Below, one piece after another: positions 57,703-64,000 of a stretch of 64,000 nucleotides of DNA (positions are counted from its first letter, which is position 1; each line of letters starts with the position of its first letter). The stretch covers positions 62,599,378-62,663,377 of the forward strand of contig CM060198.1 of the NCBI GenBank assembly GCA_030549335.1. The letters are read 5' to 3'. The notes beneath the pieces are model-generated. The model was not told the origin of the DNA, did no database searches, and saw only the letters and a list, made by a program, of their open reading frames with translations. The DNA is from Pontederia crassipes (lineage: Eukaryota > Streptophyta > Magnoliopsida > Commelinales > Pontederiaceae). Both the position numbers and the translations under genes were made by a program.

Positions 57703-58299
57703 AGGAGAATTTCAAATATAAATTATGATTCAATTCACTGCAAGATAAGTTGTCTTTTGTGATTCTCGTTCAAACATAGGTGTTACGAAGTTTGAAGGAA
57801 TAATCTAAAAAATGGAAAAGACAAACAAATAATTACACGCTACCATTTGAAAAAAAAAGATGATTTCAAGATTTTATAAATAATTGAAAAATGAAATTTT
57901 TCTGAGATAAATCTCATTTAGTCACGTGTCATTATATTTCTTAAATCTCACATTATTCATGTTTTATTCGGTCTCTCATTCAATATTTATATGTCTTTTA
58001 TAATATCCTCTTTAAGATTCAAATGCATGCTAAGATAACGAGGGGCAGGAATCACAAAAAGGAAGTGTTAAAACTTAAAATGTGAGGATGAGAAACATAA
58101 ATTAAGGAAACTCAGAAGTGGGATATAAAGTTGGGTCATAAATTTCCACATCCATGAGCATGTTCAACATAGGAACGATGGGACATCATCACATCCTCTC
58201 TGTCCTCTCCTCACCATACTCGTCCTCGACGAGAGATCCTCCATGGCCGCCATTGTCTCCCCTTCAACCTCACTAGTTCAGAAGACCTACTAGGCTACC
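57703..58299. other. AT-rich intergenic DNA
   Basis: No gene or repeat recognised before the L1-type LINE. Confidence 0.4.
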
Positions 58300-61200
58300 T
58301 TCGGCCAGGCCATGTCAACTATGTCAAAATAACCAAGAATACTTTTCCTTTAAAACTCAAGCCCTGAACAGTCAAATACATATATCAATCCCCCTCCATC
58401 ATCTCCGCAAAAGGCTTCCTGAAGCTCCATCATAAATCCAGCCAAACTCCCGCCTCCAAGGGCAAAGGTAAAGGAAGCAATGCTAAAATCTCCATCTCAC
58501 TTCTACAATAGGTAGATGATAGCATGCTCAATGAGCAAGGCAAGTCTCTGGACCTAAATAAATGAAATTAATTACATGGAATTGTCGCGATGCCTACCGC
58601 AATAAAGTTAAGGATATATTAAAACATCTCATTTCATCACATAAGTCAGATTTTCTTCTTCTTTTAGAATCCATGACATTCAAATACCCTTATCCATGAC
58701 TCATTAAATAAAAAAAATAGAACTTTGCGCCGGAACTCAGTCGACTTAGGTAGACTTGAGGCTAGGGCCCAAAAGACTTCTTTGCATTTTATTAGGTTAG
58801 AAAACAAGGATGAGACAACATGTTTAATTGAGGAGTGAATCTTAATATCAGAAGACTATAAAAAACATGCAGCTCTTCTAAGAAAAATTGGTCTTAAATG
58901 AAGAGCAAAATCTAGAGTACAATGACTTTTCGAAGGAGACAAAAACATAATTTTTTTCATTTTTCCACAACCATTAGACATAAAATTCATCATTGATGCA
59001 TCTCATCTCACACGTGTTGAGGATACTTCTATTCTCAACCAATTCGTTAATCACTATGGTGACCTCTAGCCCCCTCCCCTCTGTTAATAGATATAGACTC
59101 ATGGTCAGACCTATCAAAATCGAATGTGACCTAGCATTCCACCCTCATGGCTCCTATCACACCCTCAGAACTCAAGAATAAGTTTAGGGATATGGCACCT
59201 GGAAAAGCTCCAGTACTGGATGATTATATTGTTGAATTCTATGAAAAATATTGGGACATCATTGGACATGATATAGCCATCATTCAATTTTTCAATTTTG
59301 GCATCCTGTCGACAAAATGGGGGAAAACATCTCTTATTTTGACCCCAAAAAGCCAAACACCAAATTGCAACTGACTCACATAAAGTGTGTATAGAGAATA
59401 TTGCTCGAATGAGGGGAGGTGAAGGCCTCTATAACACAAGTCTAGCCTGTACTCCGATGTGTTACCCTTAAATACAAAAAATAATATGAATAAAATTTCA
59501 AAAATTTATAATCTCTCTACACTATCGAAATGTGATCCGCAAGCGTACGATGCATCATAGTGCTTGAGGTTCGATCCATAGGGAAGTGAGGTTAGCTAGA
59601 TCTTAGAGAAATCTCTCGAAGCAAATCTAATAAAAAAAATAACTGTTGAAAGGAAGAGGCAAAGAAAAATGGCGATGAAACACAAAAGTAAACCAAAATA
59701 TATTTTTGAGAGTTTCTGTGTGTAAAGAGAAAATATTGTAAGAGTCAAATGATTAGTGTAGCTAGGGAGATGTGAAGCAGTATGATAAGGAAGCGTGCTA
59801 AGGACTTAAGGGAGGTGTCGATGCTATAAAACTCGATGTTCTTTATCTTAGCGTGTTATGGCAAAGGTAACCGAGTTCCTTTCTCACATGTGTATCCGGT
59901 GAATCTTCGCAATGGAAATGCACGAGTTTCCACAAATACGTTCGAGTTGGTGAAAATTCTATGTTTACGTGCGAGAGAAGGATTCCTACATAGAAATAGG
60001 ACATGTGATTGCCATGGTACGAAATGGGCTTTTATAGATATTAGAGCCCAAGTCTTGAATCCACCAAATTCTATGCATTCTAAAAATATGCCTGAGGCGA
60101 GTGGGCTGTGGTCGACTCATGCTCGTCTCAGAGGAATGTGGAATCACCCTCCCAAGCAGAGTACACAGTCTCAGTTTCTTCAAGACGGCTAGACGTTTTC
60201 GAAGGTGAAGATAAAGACGTTGAACACATCAATGATTAAGTAGAGGCATATGGTAATCCTTTGAAATCGTTTAAGTTAATCCTAAATCCCTGACTCAATT
60301 CGGTCGACTATTGTTAAGAATCCGGAGGAATGAAACCTTTTTAGGTCGCGATTCAGAGGGTGGTGAATGATGTCTAGCTCAAATCAATTAAGAATCCATC
60401 GTTGATCTTGTGAAAACTAAATTCACAAGCTACTGCTTGCATTAGGCTATATGTTTCTATGTTCAGTCGCGATGGAGACTATATTGTACGATCGGGGTGC
60501 AAGGCAATAGATAATTCAGAAAACTTCTCCTATTAGATGCAAACTTGGGACGCATAAGAATCATGCATGGAGCTATCTTCACCTTAGGCTAGATTTCTCC
60601 ATGTTCGGTCGTAATGGAGACTATATTGTCCCTACGGTCGGGGGTGCAAGGTGAAGATGGTTCTTGAGGTTCAAATCTGTATGTAAATCAGAAGATAAAG
60701 GATTAAACAGTGAAATCAAAGGAACTATCGCATAATATCAGGAACTCAGAAAAGCATCAATACTCGTTATTGTTCGTGACAGAAATCCAAATAAAACGCA
60801 GCTAGAAAATATTCGAATCCAAATCACATCGACACCTCCCGACCTCAACAGGGTCTGTTAGTTACAAAACATATGGAGAATACGCTCTTCTCTCAGAATT
60901 GCCAAAGGCATTGTCTCCGACTTACTTTCTCTCCTTCACTCCCCTTGTGCTCGATGATCTCCTCTTTCCCCTCGAAAGACAAAAAAATAACCCCCTGTAA
61001 AAGGCATTCTCCTTTCCTTATACATCTCCTCCTCTCCTTTTCTCTTGCACCTCTGTTCTTTTTGTCGGCACCAGCTCCTACCCTCTGAAGGCTCGACAGC
61101 TCCACAGTGGTTCCCTCTACTGCTTGAGGAAGCTTCCTAGCACTTGGGCGATGAAGGAGCTTGACTGGTTCCCATGTTACAGAGGGTGTTTGTTGTTGTG

Positions 61201-63085
61201 TTGCTTGGCTTTTTTCTTCACTCTCGCAGCAAACATCGGTCCTTGGTGCAGATAAAAGTGCATGACTTGGTCGTTCAACTTCATCTATGGAGCTCATCAG
61301 CTCCCCTGCAAAAACAAAATAAGATTCAATCAAAAAATGAGTCAGCAGAGGTATCAACCGGTAATGTGTGATTTCATGTGAAGAATATTCGTCATGCGAA
61401 TTCGTGGTATTTACACATACTTGTTAGGGAATAATCACATAGAATGAGCATTATATGTAAGCAAAATAGTGATGAAAATATATGCTATAATTCTCCACAT
61501 CAGATACTGATTTTAGGCCCATTGCTTTTTGCAATGTGATAATAGGGCGATGGGAAAAATTATTGCACAAAGACTAAAATTGGTTTTGCCATTCAGAATT
61601 GATAAAACTTAGGCAGCATTATTGCTAATAGATCGAACCATGAAAATATTTTATTAACTCAGGAAGATAGCTCATTCACTCATCCTAGACAAGAAGAAAT
61701 TTATGATCGTAAAAGCATACATGGTTAAGGCTTTTGATTGTGTTTTGTGAGATGTGATCTCTTTTGTCTTGAAATTGATGCATTTCTTGGATATTTTCTC
61801 CTCCTAAATAATTGATCTTATTAAATCTCCCACATTCTCATGTCAAATTAATGGCTTAAATTCTGCATACTTTAAATCACATAAAGGGAGTTAGGCAAGG
61901 TGACCCTCTATCACTTTATAATTTTAAACTTGTCACACAGATACTCTCTACTTTGTTAAATCAAGCTGAAAGAACCGACAATATTATTCCTTTTACTAGA
62001 AGCTCATTCAATCTTATCTTCTTTATGTTCATGACTTACTTCTATTTCTTGGAGCCACAATAAAACTATAAACACTTAGAATGAATACTTAAATTATACT
62101 GCACCCTCACTAGTATATTTTCCTCCCAAGCTTTGTCTAACTAGGAAAATGGCATTATTGAGGGCGTTTCAAATCAAACAAGGTAACTTCCTACTTAATT
62201 ACTTAGGCTCTCACATCACATACAAATATATACCTGGGAAGGCACAACAGACAATGATTGACAAAATCACCAACAAAATATCTGGAAATCTAAACTAACC
62301 TTATCTCTTCAAGTTGGAAATTAATTACAAATGTCTTAATGGATATCAGGTTTGGTATTAAGAAACATATTGGTAATGGGTCTTCTACTCATGTCATGCA
62401 TGATCCATCAGTATTTTGCATACCTCTATCCTTGATACCTACTTATGTTATGTACAAGGCCCATTTATGTCTTTACATGTTTATTGTCTAATATTTGACC
62501 TTTGTTGGAATCTTTCTCCACTCGAAAACTATGTTGATAATTCTATTATTGATAAGATCCTATTTGGATCCGGTGGGAACCGCTCCACCTCTCTATGTTA
62601 AAGTTAACTCAGATAGATCCTTCATCGAGCCCAGGCAATCTAGAGGGGCTGATTTTATATTACGATTCTTTAATGAAAATTTTCTTGCAACTAGTGCACT
62701 TAGGTGCAATGCAGACTCTGTACTACAAGCTGAGGCATGTGGTGTGCTTGAAGGGATTCGAGAATATAGACAACTTGAAATTCAGAATGTCTTGTTGGAA
62801 ACAGATTCGACAAATCTAGTGCAAATCATCAGGAAGATTACAACGTGCCCTTGGAAACTTTGGAACATTATGGAAGATTTTTGGACCATTATGAGCAACT
62901 TTTTGAATTTCAAAATGTACACATGTTTTTAGAGAGGCTAACATGACTACCGATAACTTAGCAAATCTTGACTGAACCTCTATTTTTGACACTTTTCAAG
63001 ACCATCATCCACTTTTAGGCATTCGTTGTATTATGATGTATGATGTGTGAGGCTCTTATATTAATAGATAAGCTTTAATGTTTTT
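58300..63085 (+). mobile_element. Decayed L1-type LINE, split by an insertion
   Basis: The tail of an ORF1-like region ends near 58560. ORF2 then starts with LITWNCRDA (L1 endonuclease start) at about 58568. Later words in order: SRVQWLFEGDKN near 58910, an RT start (DMAPGKAPVLDDYIVEFY) near 59190, DFRPIAFCN near 61510, VRQGDPLS near 61890, and a C-terminal RNase H domain at about 62595-62930 (VNSDRSF, AEACGVLEGI and LETDSTNLV). RNase H at the C-terminus is typical of many plant L1 elements. The frame is broken many times and parts of the endonuclease are missing. It was split after insertion by a block at 59375-61505. Confidence 0.8.
59375..61505. mobile_element. Unknown 2.1-kb insertion in the L1 element
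   Basis: The L1 reading jumps from its RT start (LILTPKSQTPNCN) to DFRPIAFCN, which are adjacent in L1 proteins, and the word ACTGA stands on both sides (59370-59374 and 61506-61510), fitting a 5-bp target duplication. The interior has two direct copies of a unit of about 70 bases (GTTCGGTCGTAATGGAGACT and relatives) near 60440 and 60590, the word GGTTCGATCCATAGGGA near 59569, and an unrecognised minus frame at 60893-61357. No LTRs, inverted ends or transposase were seen, so the class is unknown. Confidence 0.5.
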
Positions 63086-63405
63086 AAAAAAGATGTTCTT
63101 TTCATCTTTCATTATAAAAACTAATGTCCTCATGAACATGGATGTGCACAACCAATGAATTATTTGGAAGGCATCCAATGTAATTTTTATTTCCTATTTC
63201 AATATATATTTTCTATTTTAAATGCTATCAAATTTGAAAATAATTCTTTTGGGCTTGGGATAAGTAGTTATTTTTTTTAGTTTCTTTATATATATAAATA
63301 AAACTATGCACATAGGAGATTTCTCATTCGAGTATTGGAGCTATTTATTTATTTTTAATTTTTTTAATTTATGTCCGTTTAATTTTTTTAAAATTTTTGC
63401 TATTT
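63086..63405. other. AT-rich intergenic DNA
   Basis: No gene seen. The words GGCATCCAATGTAATTTTTA and TTTCCTATTTCAATAT near 63170-63210 recur around 63690-63730, outside the tandem array. Confidence 0.4.
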
Positions 63406-63720
63406 CCTTCATTTATGTCATATAATAATTTGGAATATAAAACTCATTTGTTAATCAATATATCAATAAAGGCATCCAATGTAATTGATAAGTCAAGTTT
63501 TAGTTTATCTTTTCCTTCATTCATGACATATAATAATTTGGAATATAAATGGTCATTTGTTAATCATATAGCAATAATGACATTCAATGTAATTGAAAAC
63601 TCATTTTTAATTTATCTTTTCCTTCATTTATGACATATAATAATTTGGAATATAAAACATCATTTGTTAATCATATATCAATAAATGCATCCAAATATAT
63701 AATGTAAATTTTTTATTTCC
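63406..63720. repeat. Three-copy tandem repeat, period about 107 bp
   Basis: Copies start at about 63406, 63514 and 63621 with CCTTCATTTATG(T/A)CATATA. Each contains ATAATTTGGAATATAAA and TTTGTTAATCA. The third copy is incomplete. Confidence 0.9.
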
Positions 63721-64000
63721 TATTTCAATATGTATATATATATATAATATTTTAATTTCTATCCAAGTTTTAAAATAATTATTTTGAGCTTTGGACAAGT
63801 AGTTATTCATTTTTATTTTATATCTTCTTATATTTTTTATATAAAAATTGTGCTCAAGTGGAAGTTTCAAACTTCTCTCCTTTAACTATTGTTAATTATC
63901 TTTTTTCCTTAATTTTTTGAAATTTAAGGCTAAAAAGTATCTATCTATCTATCTAATGCATTCAATCTACTATCTGAATAAATTTGAATAGCTATCATAA
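63721..64000. other. AT-rich DNA to the window edge
   Basis: No gene seen. A short (ATCT)n run lies near 63938-63955. Confidence 0.4.

Noticed and set aside
1-64000. CRISPR arrays, operons, ribosome binding sites or phage elements
   Set aside because: The window has spliced plant genes and eukaryotic transposons; no bacterial gene organisation is present.

Overview
This is nuclear DNA from a flowering plant. Five spliced or single-exon host genes have clear plant orthologues, and the space between them is AT-rich and full of plant LTR elements, LINEs, CACTA-type and inverted-repeat transposons. High GC in the coding exons of the APL-like and WRNIP1-like genes fits a monocot, but that is only a weak inference.

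Layout: 1-1640 is a Ty3/gypsy fossil. 2770-5313 is an inverted-repeat element lying between (TA)n tracts and carrying pieces of a nodulin-like transporter gene. 5605-7060 holds a GCGTC-rich repeat block and a GC-rich island. 8635-11788 is a broken Ty1/copia element. 12037-15998 (+) is an eight-exon RlmI-like PUA/SAM methyltransferase gene with a GC-AG last intron. 17590-21214 holds a CACTA-type terminus and a nearly full-length RTE-clade LINE. 21701-22825 holds three small elements, all bounded by (TA)n. 26424-28133 (+) is a six-exon APL-type MYB-CC gene with a 27-bp hairpin in its leader. 31811-37294 (-) is a six-exon RUG3-type RCC1-repeat gene. About 39880-46392 is a gene-capturing inverted-repeat element holding RING-H2, receptor-kinase and DUF295-like pieces, split by two non-autonomous LTR elements. 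47450-53060 is a tandem duplication of an intronless WRNIP1/MgsA AAA+ ATPase gene. 55600-57700 holds GC-rich inverted-repeat elements. 58300-63085 is a decayed L1-type LINE split by an unknown 2.1-kb insertion.

The host genes are not functionally clustered: an rRNA-methyltransferase-like protein, a phloem-identity transcription factor, a mitochondrial RCC1 protein and replication-fork ATPases. The most notable points are: a WRNIP1 duplicate whose upstream-coordinate copy has lost its presumed arginine finger although its frame is open; a PCNA-binding-like motif in both WRNIP1 copies; several unrelated-looking elements embedded in (TA)n microsatellites; a composite element that captured host gene pieces; and one RTE LINE family with five insertions, two of them in host introns.

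Exon boundaries were read by eye from splice signals, frame continuity and remembered family sequences. No search or alignment was run.
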